From positions 10,363,698 to 10,427,697 of the forward strand of contig OX328123.1 in NCBI GenBank assembly GCA_946811695.1: a DNA stretch of 64,000 nt, read 5' to 3'. This DNA is from Gonocerus acuteangulatus. Its lineage: Eukaryota; Arthropoda; Insecta; Hemiptera; Coreidae. Of this stretch, positions 21,561 to 32,632 are shown piece after piece. The notes beneath the pieces are model-generated. The model saw only the letters and a list, made by a program, of their open reading frames with translations, was not told the origin of the DNA and ran no database searches. Each line of letters starts with the position of its first letter. The first letter of the stretch is position 1. A program made the position numbers and the translations under genes.

Positions 21561-22375
21561 ACTGAACATCCAGAAGAGACAGCTCATCTTGGAACGGCAA
21601 TTCTTGTACGCTCTTCGATTTTTCACTTCCAAATTCCAAATCAATTCCCACGAAATATCCTACAGAGTACATCAATTTCCCTGCAGTCGACCTTCCAATT
21701 TCCCATCACTATTTCAGCTGTATACTGTCCTCCAAATAGATCTGTTTCCGCCAACAGCTTTCAGAACTTCTTCGAACATCTTGGCCAACGTTTTCTAATT
21801 GGCGGAGACTTCAATTCAAAACATCCCAATGGGGTTGTCGTGTCGCTAATCCCCGAGGAAGAGCTTTATTACAAACTCTTTCTACCTTCCCGGTAAAATT
21901 AATCACACCCTCTTCACCTACATATTGAGCCACTTCTCGATCAAAACGACCTGATATCCTTGATTTCTTTATTTCACATGGTATTTCCCAAATCCCTACT
22001 TCAATCTCCCTTCTGGATGATCTTTCATCCGACCATAGTCCAATCCTCCTGTTTTTCAACTCCGATGTAGATTCCTATTCTTCTCCTCCACGACCGACAC
22101 TCATACATGGTCCAGTTGACTGGCCTTTCAAATAATCCTAGAAAATAATCTGAACATATCCTTAAAAAACAAATATTTAAATTGATGAAGCTGTTCATTA
22201 CTTTGCAATCGCCACTCAGCAATCCTTATTCAACTTCACAAGAAAAAAACCTTTACAAAAACCAGAAATACGACCAGCTGACATATCTACAAACATGCAA
22301 CAATTACTAATGGAAAAGAGAAGAGCACAATTCAGGCCTGCCAAAACATGTCAGGACTTGCTAGGGTTGTTTTCC
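21545..22375 (+). pseudogene. Jockey-type LINE endonuclease region, decayed
   Basis: Reads HPEETAHLGTAILVRSS, ISAVYCPPNRSVS, LIGGDFNSKHP then, after a +1/-1 shift, WGCRVANPRGRALLQTLS, and more degraded text to KKPLQKPEIRPADI. These are the APE-type endonuclease blocks (GGDFNxKHxxWGCR). Several stops and shifts. The rest of the element is absent. Confidence 0.75.
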
Positions 22376-22561
22376 CTTCCTGAATGAAAAGCCCATCAGA
22401 TTATGGTTAACGTAATGTCAATGTGCATATTCAACAGGATATTTATAGTCAAAACAAAGAAGAGGGATTTGGACTAGGTGTGCAAGTATTTCTAGAGCTC
22501 CTCGAGGCCACCTCTACTAATATCTCAGAGGGACATTTTCTTTGACCACATTTTTATATCT

Positions 22562-23260
22562 TACTGGCTGTTACCCAGTGTGCCATGCTACACCTACTTT
22601 CTGTCTATGACTATCCCCGTATCAAGATCTGCTTGATACCTAGTTGTCTATACCCAGTTACGAAAATCGGTCAAACGATGTGAATTTGTTTTAGTTCATA
22701 ATGATACCCGGCAGAGGCCAGCACTTCATCTAACAGCCGACAGAGGCCAGTAGTAGTCGTGATACCGGTAGAGGCCAGCACAACAGCACTTCATCTGACA
22801 GCCGACAGAGGCCAGTAGTAGTCGATTCAAAATGGCCGTTACAATCTGAATGGGGGTCTCCCGTGGTCTAGTGGCTAGCGCGCTAGATTCATAAGCGGGA
22901 GATGGTGGGTTCGATCCCCACCGGCGACAGGAATTTTCTCATCTCAAGGCTCGCTGAGAGAATTCCTGGCTGCACCCTGGACGTCGGCGATGGCCAAGAT
23001 TTGTCGATGCGCCGTAAAAAAAAAAATAAAAATAAAAAAAACAAAAAAAAACAAGCGGTTCAGTGTAGCCAATTTTTCTTGAACAAAACTTTTGACCTTT
23101 TGACCAAATTTTGAAATTTGACTATTTTGACCTAGCCTAGGAGATTTCTCGTATCAAGACCTACCTGTGTGCCAAGTTTGGTCAATATCGGTCATACGGT
23201 ATAGAGTTGTATAAGGAACAAACAAACAAATAAGCAGACAGACACGTGATTTTTATATAT
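22562..23260 (-). mobile_element. Helitron-like repeat with ACCAAACTTGGCACACAGGT unit
   Basis: Minus-strand 3' end GTAACAGCCAGTAAG next to CATGGCACACTGGG, related to 35200-36206. Includes a duplicated CAGCCGACAGAGGCCAGTAG block (22730-22830) and holds the SINE at 22853. Confidence 0.5.
22853..23054 (+). repeat. tRNA-derived SINE family B
   Basis: GGGTCTCCCGTGGTCTAGTG (A box), TTCATAA anticodon-like loop, GGGTTCGATCC (B box), then GCTCGCTGAG, CTGCACCCTGGACGTCGGCG and the 3' tail GATGCGCCGTAAAA with a poly(A)-rich end. Looks like a tRNA at first sight, but the conserved tail and other copies show a SINE. Confidence 0.85.
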
Positions 23261-23529
23261 ATGTATATACTTTGTAACAGGGCCGTTAGAAAAACCAGCA
23301 CGTCAACTTGGCCACTGCATGCGCCAAAAGATTTAAAAAAAAAAAAAAAAGGGAGCCTATGACTTTGCTCTTGACCCGGAAATGTCAATATGCGCAGTAA
23401 GGTGGTATGACAATTCTGTTGTCATGGTAATGTCCAATTACTGTAGAGTGGAACCAATAGCGAAAGGGAAAGGGTTAATAATAAAGAGAAAAGTTACAAC
23501 TTGGTAAATCTACTAATTTCTGAGCACAA

Positions 23530-23660
23530 CAAAGGAATGCGAGGTGTTGATCAGGACGATAATGTTGTGTACCAACTATCGCATCAGAATAAGAGGAAAT
23601 AAGTGATGATGGCCACTTTTTATTGACTGTGCAGTCGTAAACAGCTGGCAATTCTAGAAA
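23530..23660 (+). pseudogene. piggyBac transposase relic
   Basis: SEHNKGMRGVDQDDNVVYQL, then after a stop and a shift WPLFIDCAVVNSW: the NK.MGGVD..D....Y.....KKWWWPLF block of piggyBac transposases. Short, broken. Confidence 0.6.
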
Positions 23661-24325
23661 TATGTTACTGACAGCGACAAGTTGGAGATGTCACCAGTGT
23701 AAGAATGAAGACTGAATCAATCGCGATTTCAACGGTGCCATCAAAATCCTGCCCTCCTTCTTCCAAGATATGGCGAAAGAAACCATCTGATCGTGAAGTC
23801 AGATAATAAACAACGAAGAAGATGTCGTCAATTGCAGATCACAAACAATATTCATTACATTACATTCACTTTACATATGCAATGCTCATTTGGCTCAATT
23901 TAGATTGTAAAATTTTAATTATGTTTTCAACTCAAGACAAACTTATATAAAATATTGGGGTCTTTTTGCGAAGCCCACATCCAGTTACTTTTGAAGTAGC
24001 AGTAGTGATTTATAAGAGTTACTCGTACTCGCTGATAAGCTTACTGATTAGCTTATAGGTTCTTTGCTGGTTATCTATTACTACTTGACTCGTTATGTAC
24101 GGTTATAATTCATATTAGATAATGGCAAGCAATATTTATTAATAAAAAGGTTAATATGATCAAAATCAATTCTCTCAACTAGGAAAAAAGTTATTAAGCA
24201 TTAAAGTTAACTGTTTTGCAGATTATGAAGATAACATGAACAATGATATTTGTAAACACACATATTTTATTCCTTTTTTTCTCTCTCTCTCTTTTGGGAT
24301 ATTTTACATTTATTTAGCATTATGG

Positions 24326-25466
24326 TAAAAACTACTGTGCGAGTGCCTTCCTCGACGTCGCCCAAGCGTTCGATCGGGTTTGGCACCCGGGGTTGTTATA
24401 CAAAGTAAAGCGTATTTTACCTCACACATACTACCTCATCCTTCAATCCTACCTCTCGAATCGTTCCTTTCAAGCAAGGTCTGGTACTACCTTGTCCTCC
24501 TCTCGACCCATATCCTCAGGCGTCCCACAAGGCAGCATCCTAGGTCCTGTCCTTTACCTCCTGTATACGGCAGATATCCCCACTCATCCGACTACACACA
24601 TTACGACCTACGCCGATGATACAGCCATCTTTTCCTCTTCCTCTGATCCCACTACAGCTTCCCAACAATTGCAGGAGCACCTTGAGTCTGTCGAGAAATG
24701 GTGCAACTTGTGGAAAATTAAAGTGAACCCAGAAAAGTGCTTCCATGTTACATTTACACTTAATAGGAGCGCCTGCCCTCCTGTATTCATTTGCAGCAGT
24801 CAACTTCCAACATCAAATGAGGTACGTTACCTGGGACTCCTAATAGACAGCAGACTCACATGGAACCCACAAACACGACTGAAAAGACAAGAACTGAACA
24901 GGAGATATGGACTCTTACGACGACTACTTGGACCTACTTCAAAGCTTACAACACAAAACAAACTCACTATTTACAAAACTATACTCAGACCTATCTGGAC
25001 TTACGGACTTGAATTATGGGGAACAGCAAAACACTCAAACATACAACGAATACAAGCATTCCAATCCAAAGTCCTCCGTAGAATAGTTAATGCTCCCTTT
25101 TATGTCTCTAACAAAACCCTCCACAACGACCTTAATATTCCTTTCGTAAACGATCTCGCCAAATCCCGATTCCTAACCTTTCATTCCAAGTTGTCATCCA
25201 AATCCTAGAGGTCAATCCCTTTCGACCCAGACCCATCCTAAAAACCTCCCCAGGAGGCTTAAGAGACTTTGGCCCCGTGACCATCTAAACTAACAGCGGT
25301 TAAAGACACCAAAAATAAATATTAAGATATAATAAGTGTCGATAATGTTTGGCTCCTTCCATATTCTGTTTTACACTGATATGTATTCATTTACCAGCAC
25401 AATTAATTATTGTATTTTATTGTACAGATTTTAAATAAACAGGTATTCAGAGAAAAAAAAAAAAAA
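24326..25466 (+). mobile_element. Jockey-clade LINE, 5'-truncated
   Basis: A 1,141 bp insertion ending in poly(A) (25453-25466), flanked by TTAGCATTATGG (24314-24325 and 25467-25478). AAATAAACAG lies near the 3' end. Inserted in the family F fold-back element. Confidence 0.93.
24333..25293 (+). pseudogene. Jockey reverse transcriptase, C-terminal part
   Basis: Frame open from CASAFLDVAQAFDRVWHPGL (reverse-transcriptase box A with the first catalytic Asp), SGVPQGSILGPVLY (box B), TYADDTAIFSS (YADD box C) and the thumb blocks WKIKVNPEKC and YLGLLIDSRLTW, to LSSKS and a TAG (25206-25208). A frameshift there hides the last part, HPNPRGQSLSTQTHP...WPRDHLN, which ends at TAA 25291-25293. The 5' two thirds are missing. 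Confidence 0.88.
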
Positions 25467-26120
25467 TTAGCATTATGGGCATACTTGCTATGCGTTTCCG
25501 CTCGCTACGCTCGCTCAAGAAGATATCAAAACTCTAGTCAATCCATCTCGCTAAAGTTAATAGAATTCTATTAATTTTTTAGCGACTCTAGTCTATCCAA
25601 CTCGCTAAAATTAATAGAATTCTATTATTTTTTCCGAGTAAGAAACCAATCGCTTTTTCTTTGTTAGGAACATGGCGAACTAATTGTAAAATACCCATTT
25701 TTTCTCGCTAACATAAACAGAGCTTTTTCATAAACATAAGCTAATTCACTGTTGAAGGTTATTTTACTCCCAGCAAGAACCAATACAATTGGTCATCGGA
25801 ATCCTCCAATAGGAAGGCGAAGGAGTTATGCGCATGCGCTGAATCACTGATAAAATCACTACTGCTACTTCAAAAGTAACTGGATGTGGTCTTCGCAAAA
25901 ATACCCAAATATTGTTTAGGGTAATATAAAATTTAAAAACATAAATAAATAACGATGTTATAATATTATTATTATTTTAATTTTTTTCGATGCTCCACAT
26001 TGTCTATGAATGGCATCGATTGCTGGTAATAGTTGCTCATAGTGATGATATACTACGACAGTAATATAGAATCAAAAGTAAAATATGGAAAAAACAAATA
26101 ACTAAACAGAATAAATAAAA

Positions 26121-26480
26121 TTAAAGATAAAAAAAATTAAAAGAAAACATTTTGTTATAAATGTTAATATTTTTCAAGTGTGTAATAATGTTGTCAATAT
26201 GGTGACTGCTATCAGTAAGTAGGTGAGTAATGTCCCGAGGTATGTCCAAGTTCGTTATAAGAATGCAGTCTGTTAGTATATGTTTGACAGTTAGTTCTGT
26301 ATTGCAGATCTGACATGTTGGTCTGTCAGTATTAGTCATCAAGTATTCGTGAGTATTGCGTGTGTGGCCTATTCGCAGTCTTGCAAGAACTATTTCCTCT
26401 CCGGGTATTTCTGTATGCGCTTGGCCAGTCAGTAAGTAAATGTTTGATTTGTCTTAGTTTATTGTCTTTCATATTACTCT
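26121..26480 (-). pseudogene. I-type LINE C-terminal fragment
   Basis: TDRPTCQICNTELTVKHILTDC and, upstream in another frame, RNTHEYL and RLARIVL. Same block as 17565-17917. Confidence 0.65.
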
Positions 26481-27124
26481 AGTCTAGCTGCCATTTTTGT
26501 TGTAAGCAAAAGCATGTTATAATAAAAACATGATATTTTCTGATTTGCTTACATTTTCCCAAAGTTGCGTTTTTTTTTTTCTCCTAAACTATAATAGGTG
26601 ATTTTCTGTGGTTTTTATACATTCTTCTAAATGCCTAAGAGTAAAATATAACAAAAAATGACAAAAAAAGCCAGTCGAAATGGGCTTGGGATTTAATGGG
26701 TTAAAAATATATCAAGTTAATGGAATAACAGGCTTCAGATAGGAATAATAGGTCTTCCTATAAATTGGAAACGCCAAAATCTATTAAAATTCTAATATAT
26801 TTGCAAATTAGGCAATAAAAATTTATTTCTGTGTTTTCTATTTGAGAATTGTCCTGAAATTGATAAAGCACAGCTGTCCTTAACTTATTGGTATTCGGAA
26901 AGACAAGGAGTCTGGGCTTCCCATACCCGGGGTTTTCCTGTGTCTCATGGTCTCAATCTTCTTCTTAAGATTAATATTCTAGAGCAGGGGTGCTGGAACT
27001 TTAACTGTTGGTGACCTACCTCAATATTGTTAGGCTAGGATCTATAGATTCTGAGAGGCAGAAAGTATGTGTGATGGAGGATATCGTGTGTCTACGTAGG
27101 GTGTATCGTGGCATAGGTATTGGT
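26481..27124. other. No gene seen
   Basis: AT-rich DNA without recognisable ends or frames. Confidence 0.4.
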
Positions 27125-27280
27125 TTGTCGCATTTTATGCATTTTGGCGCGGTTCCTCCCTCCCTCCATAGAAAGTAACCCCGCTTATAAGGCTGAACTC
27201 ATGACGCAATCCGGAAGTGCCGACTAGAAAATTTTACATTTCAGAAACCCTAGAGAACGAAAATAACGGTGGTTCAAATT

Positions 27281-27285
<5 letters not shown>
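27125..27285 (-). mobile_element. Helentron-like family 2, 3' end fragment
   Basis: Minus-strand 3' block (TAGTCGGCACTTCCGGATTG, GGGAGGGAGGAACCGCGC) next to a TA tract at 27286-27332. Confidence 0.65.
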
Positions 27286-27333
<48 letters not shown>

Positions 27334-27339
27334 TTCTTT

Positions 27340-27660
27340 GAAAATCAGTCCCGTAACAGACCACTAAGGGCCCAGAGGGGCAGATTCTGTAGAGGTATCT
27401 GATTCTCGACCATACGGCACACTAGGGAGATAGTGTGGTTAGTACTATGTTCCGACCGCCTGATTTTTTCCTTTGCAGGTACCCATTAATTTATTAAAGG
27501 TTGGGCGAGCCTAGGGACGATCTGGGACTCCAAATCCAACCATCGAGCGATGACACTAGAAGAAAAAATCGTTAGTGCACGCTCGGGTTTTGAACCTGGT
27601 CCTCCAGTTTAGTAGTCGAGTGCTCTACCACTGAGCTAACCTCGCCCCCCAAATGCATTT
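27340..27660 (-). repeat. tRNA-derived SINE family A with amplified head
   Basis: Minus-strand SINE-A body (27340-27600). Its tRNA head continues into the tandem array at 27614-27901. Adjacent to the TA tract 27286-27332. Confidence 0.85.
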
Positions 27661-27901
27661 TAGTCGAGTGCTCTACCACTGAGCTAACCTCGCCCCCCAT
27701 ATGCATTTTAGTCGAGTGCTCTACCACTGAGCTAACCTCGCCCCCCATATGCATTTTAGTCGAGTGCTCTACCACTGAGCTAACCTCGCCCCCCATATGC
27801 ATTTTAGTCGAGTGCTCTACCACTGAGCTAACCTCGCCCCCCATATGCATTTTAGTCGAGTGCTCTACCACTGAGCTAACCTCGCCCCCCATATGCATTT
27901 T
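27614..27901 (-). repeat. Six tandem copies (48 bp) of a tRNA 5' half
   Basis: Copies begin every 48 bp (27614, 27662, 27710, 27758, 27806, 27854). Each holds the minus-strand GGCGAGGTTAGCTCAGTGGT segment with the Pol III A box, plus a linker ATGCAT. Almost no difference between copies, so recent. Confidence 0.95.
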
Positions 27902-28215
27902 AGTCCAGATGAGTTTAGGTCTGTTCTAAATTGGAAATGAAAGGACTCGTTGTGAATTTCTTCCTTAAGAGGAAGTTCTTAAACATAACTAAAGAGTGTC
28001 TTTGAATGTTGAAGTTTGATTTCCTCAGAATCTTTTTCATGAGACGGTACGTAATTAGTGAGTACTAATAGCAAGTATGATACAATTTGATTATCAGTTA
28101 TTCGATAGCGACATTTTGACATAATTATCTTTAATTCAGAAAATTCGCACAAGCAGGTTGACCTAATCATTGCCGTCAGCTAACGGGCGGCTTGCTTTAT
28201 ATTTATCTTCATATG

Positions 28216-28670
28216 CGCGGATGTAATAACTTTAGAGGTTTATTCTGCACCTCATTTGTAGTAAAGGGACCCAGAAATGAGCGTCCTATTTGAACATGTA
28301 GCAGAGCTATTCAAACTTTTGTCAATTTTCAAAACTATTGGGGTTTTTTATTAAAAAAAACTGTTTTCCGGATTTCTGGTTAATGTATCGTAAATAATTA
28401 ATTTACATGACAACTATTTAATAACGGGTGTTTCTTATTGGAAATTTAATTTAGATTCTAAAAGTGTGATCTTCATTTACGATACATAGACCAGAAATCC
28501 GGAAAACAGTTTTTTTTATAAAAAAAAACCCCAATAGTTTTGAAAATTGACAAAAGTTTGAATAGCTCTGCTACATGTAGAAATAGGACGCTCATTTCTG
28601 CGTCCCTGAACTACAAATGAGGTGCAGAATAAGCCCTTAAAGTTATGACACCTCAATGTGGGACACCCTG
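28216..28670. mobile_element. Fold-back MITE ending CACCCTGTATA
   Basis: Arms of about 190 bp (GTCAATTTTCAAAACTATTG and inverse) around an AT-rich centre. The right end GGGACACCCTG|TA fits Tc1/mariner-type ends; the left terminus is eroded. A single arm with the same end is at 29058-29267. Confidence 0.75.
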
Positions 28671-28849
28671 TATATTTGTCAAATACCACTCACTCACTCA
28701 CTGACCTATCATCCTCCAGCCCAAACCACTCGACAGAAAATTTTGATATTTTGCATGGACACTCCCTATATAACGTAGGCACTCACTAAGAAAGGATTTT
28801 TTGTTATTCGAATTTTTAATTATTTTTAGAGGGGATTAAAGTTTTAGTT

Positions 28850-28990
28850 GGTTAGGGCAGGCAAGCCTAGGCAGCATGCGTTGCTAGGACGATAAAGAAC
28901 AGCTGTTACCGTACATTATCTATTTCATAGTATTATTTTTAATTGAGGTTAATTTCCATTATGATGGCAGTCCTTGAATTACTAGAAATA
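28850..28990 (+). repeat. Repeat shared with 51190-51300
   Basis: GCATGCGTTGCTAGGACGAT, AACAGCTGTTACCGTAC, GATGGCAGTCCTTGAATTAC; the same text occurs inverted at 51190-51300. Identity unknown. Confidence 0.6.
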
Positions 28991-29057
28991 AAATGTGATT
29001 TTACCCCTCATAGAGTTTACGCCCAGGTGATGGCCCATCCGAGGTAATAATATCCCC

Positions 29058-29267
29058 CGAACCACTTAGTCTTTATTTACGATACATTAACCAGAAATCC
29101 GGAAAACAGTTTTTGCATTAAAAAAACCCAATAATTTTGAAAATTGACAAAAGTTTGAATAGCTCTGCTACATGTTGAGATAGGACGCTCATTTCTGCGT
29201 CCCTGAACTACAAATGAGGCGCAGAATAAACCCCTTAAGTTATGACATCTCAATGGGGGACACCCTG
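29058..29267. mobile_element. Half of the CACCCTGTATA fold-back MITE
   Basis: One arm only, in the orientation of the right arm of 28216-28670, ending GGGGACACCCTG|TA. Confidence 0.7.
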
Positions 29268-30147
29268 TATAAAACGTCAGAATTAAGTATCAGATGCTGT
29301 GGCTTTGAGAGGTATATCGTAAGTCGATTTTTAATAGAAAAAAATAAGATTTCTTACACAAATGTGGTTAAATATAATCCTTGTTCATAGGTAAAGTAAG
29401 ATATACGATCATTTAAATTATGGAGACCACGTTCATTAACATTTTATGTACCAAAAGAGGTTGTTTGAATTATCCTGTTGTTTTACACCTTAAAATCTTC
29501 ATTTCTCAAAAAGTGATCACAGTGGACTTAAGTCGTTTTACCACTTGATATCTGATATAGTTTCCACTAACTCATTTTCATCAAAAACTTAAATCCATAT
29601 TAAACTGACTTACTATTTCAGTTGATAATTATTCAATGTATTTAAATGAGAAAGGATAAATCATAAATTATGCGATATTTTCCAATTTACTGAAATCACA
29701 AAAACGTATTTGATAATTCTTTTTTCTTTAATGTATTTATGGCGAAAAACCTCACGGTCGTCAGCGCCCTACCATGTAAAACATCTCATAGGAATACGCT
29801 GTCCATGCACCTGGGTTTCTGTAAGAAGAATCCATGCCAGGATATTTTATTTAATTTTTTCCCCCTGACACGTACCGTCACTCCCCCTGACACATTCATA
29901 CAGCAACAGCTATTGCTAAATTAAAACATTTAGACAAATAAATCCTGGTTTGACAGATAAAAGCCAATAATATATATAATACAGGTAACAAAAATTACCT
30001 ATATTAAAAATTAACGAAATAAAATTACATGTATATATCCCATATGAGTCAAGGAAATAACAATATTTAGATTAAAAAAAAAATGTTGCAAAAATAAAGT
30101 TATGAGTCCCTTATCCTAATCTTTGAGCAACTAACAATATTTGGGAT
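29268..30147. other. No gene seen
   Basis: AT-rich; no repeat edges recognised. Confidence 0.4.
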
Positions 30148-30160
30148 AAATATGCCTCAT

Positions 30161-30326
30161 GGGGTCTCCCGTGGTCTAATGGCTAGCGCCTTGGATTCAT
30201 AAGCGGGAGATGGTGGGTTCGATTCCCAACCTCCGGCAGGAATTTTATCATCCCACGGCTCGCTGGTAAAATTCCTCGCTGCACCCTGGATGTAGGCGCT
30301 AATGACCCAGATGTAGATGCGCCGTG

Positions 30327-30373
<47 letters not shown>
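30161..30373 (+). repeat. tRNA-derived SINE family B with long poly(A)
   Basis: Full copy: A box, TTCATAA loop, B box GGGTTCGATTC, tail GATGCGCCGTGAAAA and an A run of over 40. Flanked by AAATATGCCTCAT (30148-30160 and 30374-30386). Long pure A tail and intact duplication point to a young insertion. Confidence 0.93.
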
Positions 30374-30379
<6 letters not shown>

Positions 30380-30386
30380 GCCTCAT

Positions 30387-31140
30387 AAATATTATAATAC
30401 AACTAAGGAATCTTTGCTATCAAAAACGAAAAATGTTTCTTTCTTTTCTATTGCTCTGCCATAATTTGCAATTGACAGTTTATTCAGATAATTATCGCCA
30501 TATTAGCTTCTTCTTTGACTTGAAGCTCCATGTTAAAGGTTTAAAAGGGGGTGTAATAGGGGTAAGATTCATTTACCTACTTACTAAAAAACAATCTGTG
30601 AATAATTGTATATCGGAAATTTGGTCAACAGTTCGAATCTAAAAGCTCTCGCGAGCACCCGTGTTCCAATGAAATAAATAGGAAGATTGTTTGTAAGGAA
30701 TCATTAGGATTAAACTAATTTTTGGGTAACAGGCTTTTACAGATGTCAAGCAAGCTAAATTTCAGCTATAGATTTGATTCTCGGACAACAATTAAACCTG
30801 TTTATCAACAATTTCTCAGCCTTCTCAGCACCTAATGAGGGCAGTAATGTAAATAACAGGTGACTTAGTCATCAAACTGGCCGCCATTTTGTAATTCACA
30901 GCACGATAATTCTCTGAGAAGTGATGTGACTGATTTCATATGAACTCACAAATGCCTTATAATTTGAATTTAATTTCATGGGTAACATTTTTTTTTTTTT
31001 TTTTTTTTTTTATTTCAAAGGCCTGTAACTAATGGGGCTGCCCATGATATAAAATTGACCATCGATAAAATTTATATATTAGAATTTTGCTCAAAGCAAA
31101 ACCATTTTCCGCCTGTGGGTTGAAGTACTTCTATTATACA
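30387..31140. other. No gene seen
   Basis: AT-rich, with a T run at about 30989-31011. No frames of interest. Confidence 0.4.
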
Positions 31141-31142
31141 TA

Positions 31143-31148
31143 CATATA

Positions 31149-31216
<68 letters not shown>
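31143..31216. repeat. TA microsatellite
   Basis: Long TA run directly beside a GC-rich hAT-like MITE. Confidence 0.9.
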
Positions 31217-31218
<2 letters not shown>

Positions 31219-31224
31219 CAAAAC

Positions 31225-31654
31225 CAGGACCGCCACATCTCAGAGCCGGGCCCAGGACCAGATCACGGGCCCCCACTTCTCAGAGCATGACTGGAAAATT
31301 TTAGTACTTTGCTAAAGGACATTGGACATTTTAAAATTATTTTCATCTTGAGTTTTGAGCGAAATGAGAATGAAAGCCGACAATCGGTGCAGCAAAGGTC
31401 ACTTTCGGTACTTGTAATTTTATTACGACTCCTAATGAAATATACTATTCTGGGACTGCACTTGTTTTGTCGTTTATGTACATTAAAAAAATTATAGATC
31501 CCATTCCAATAAATATAGGATACGCCCGTCTATATTTCTAAGCCCCATTCTTTTTACAAGCTGATAACTTATACATTTTTTCCCAATTAGCGAGGCCCGG
31601 CCCGGGCCCGGAAAAACTGTACCCGGCACTCCCCCCCCCCATGTGGCGGCCCTG
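31225..31654. mobile_element. GC-rich MITE (family G), copy 1
   Basis: Ends CAGGACCGCCACAT and ATGTGGCGGCCCTG; same core as 34768-35052 (TTTTCATCTTGAGTTTTGAG) with about 140 bp extra inside. Flanking duplication degraded. Confidence 0.75.
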
Positions 31655-31692
31655 CACACAACTTCGAAGAACCGTTTTTTTTTTTGTTTTTT

Positions 31693-31805
31693 TTTCTTGA
31701 CCTGGGAGTTCTGGAACATGAAAATTTCAAGTCAGCACTTTCGGATTGTGTCATGAGGTCAAGTTCAAAAACGGGTTTAATCCTTATAGAGAGATAGAGG
31801 AAAGC
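31693..31805 (+). mobile_element. Helentron-like family 2, degraded 3' end
   Basis: Diverged 3' block: AAAATTTCAAGTCAGCAC, TTTCGGATTGTGTCATGAGG. The terminal hairpin is decayed. Confidence 0.45.
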
Positions 31806-32011
31806 CGCCAAAAAGCCATGGTCGCAGGAAATCCTTAAGGTTAGCGTGTTTCCGTAAAGACTCGTAATTATATAGCCTTGAATTTTTGTTGCGGTAGTTC
31901 TCTCATAACACAAACCGTTAGAGAGACGCGAGCGAAAATCCTACTCCTATTTTAACTATCTTATCACTTCCGGAATATTTTTCCATTTTATTAGTGGCTG
32001 AAAGAAATTTT

Positions 32012-32098
32012 TTGGTAAATGTGAAGACGAGGGTTCTAGGCATCGATTATTTTGAAATTTTGCACGATATCGTATTTTGATGCACTAAACACGAATCC

Positions 32099-32157
<59 letters not shown>

Positions 32158-32632
32158 CTCGCTTTCAACTAGGAAAGAAGTTATTAAGCACTAAAGTTCA
32201 CTGTTATGAAGGTTATAAAAGTTGGCGTAAACAGTGTATTAATAAACATGTGTATTAAGAAGAATGTCTAGGACGCCTTTTGGGCAGACTTGCTATGCGT
32301 TTCCGCTCGCTCAAGAAGATATTAAAACTCTAGTCAATCCAACTCGCTGTTTTGGATAGAATTCCGATTTTATGGAGGTTATAAATAGTTTATCAACATT
32401 TCAAATGAGATTTCTTTGTTTCCCAATGTTACATGTCTGCTCATGCGCGTGTTTACAAATACGCTGTTTACGCCAACTTTAACCTCAGTAACAGTGAACT
32501 TTAGTGTTTCATAACTTCTTTCCTAGTTGAGAGCGAGTTTTTAACGGATTCGTGTTTAGTGCATCATAATACGATATAGTGCAAAGTTTCAAAATAATCG
32601 GTGCCTAAAACCCTCGTCTTCACATTTACCAA
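32012..32632. mobile_element. Fold-back element (family F)
   Basis: Inverted arms starting TTGGTAAATGTGAAGACGAG; arms of about 230 bp include GATGCACTAAACACGAATCC and AACTAGGAAAGAAGTTATTA. The left arm contains a 54-base A run (32102-32155) where the right arm has 5 T. The centre has GCTATGCGTTTCCGCTCGCT. Confidence 0.85.

Larger units (their letters stand above)
23958..25906. mobile_element. Fold-back element (family F) holding a Jockey LINE
   Basis: Inverted ends of about 60 bp (GGGTCTTTTTGCGAAG... / GGGTATTTTTGCGAAG...) flanked by AAATATTG on both sides (23950-23957, 25907-25914). Without the LINE and its target duplication it is about 796 bp. The inside shares CTCAACTAGGAAAxAAGTTA and CGCTCGCTACGCTCGCTCAA with 32012, 46140 and 48902. 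The 8-bp duplication suggests a hAT-like or other 8-bp transposase; coding capacity is absent. Confidence 0.82.

Noticed and set aside
22853..22925. tRNA-like gene with CAT anticodon loop
   Set aside because: The same head occurs with a common SINE body and tail at 30161 and 47901 with target duplications, so it is a SINE.
27572..27898. A 108-codon ORF with a perfect 16-residue repeat
   Set aside because: It is the accidental translation of the 48-bp tRNA-half tandem array, not a repeat protein.
30157..30402. Poly-Phe ORF
   Set aside because: Translation of the SINE poly(A) tail on the opposite strand; the same holds for 32052-32258 (poly-Lys) and 58978-59235.
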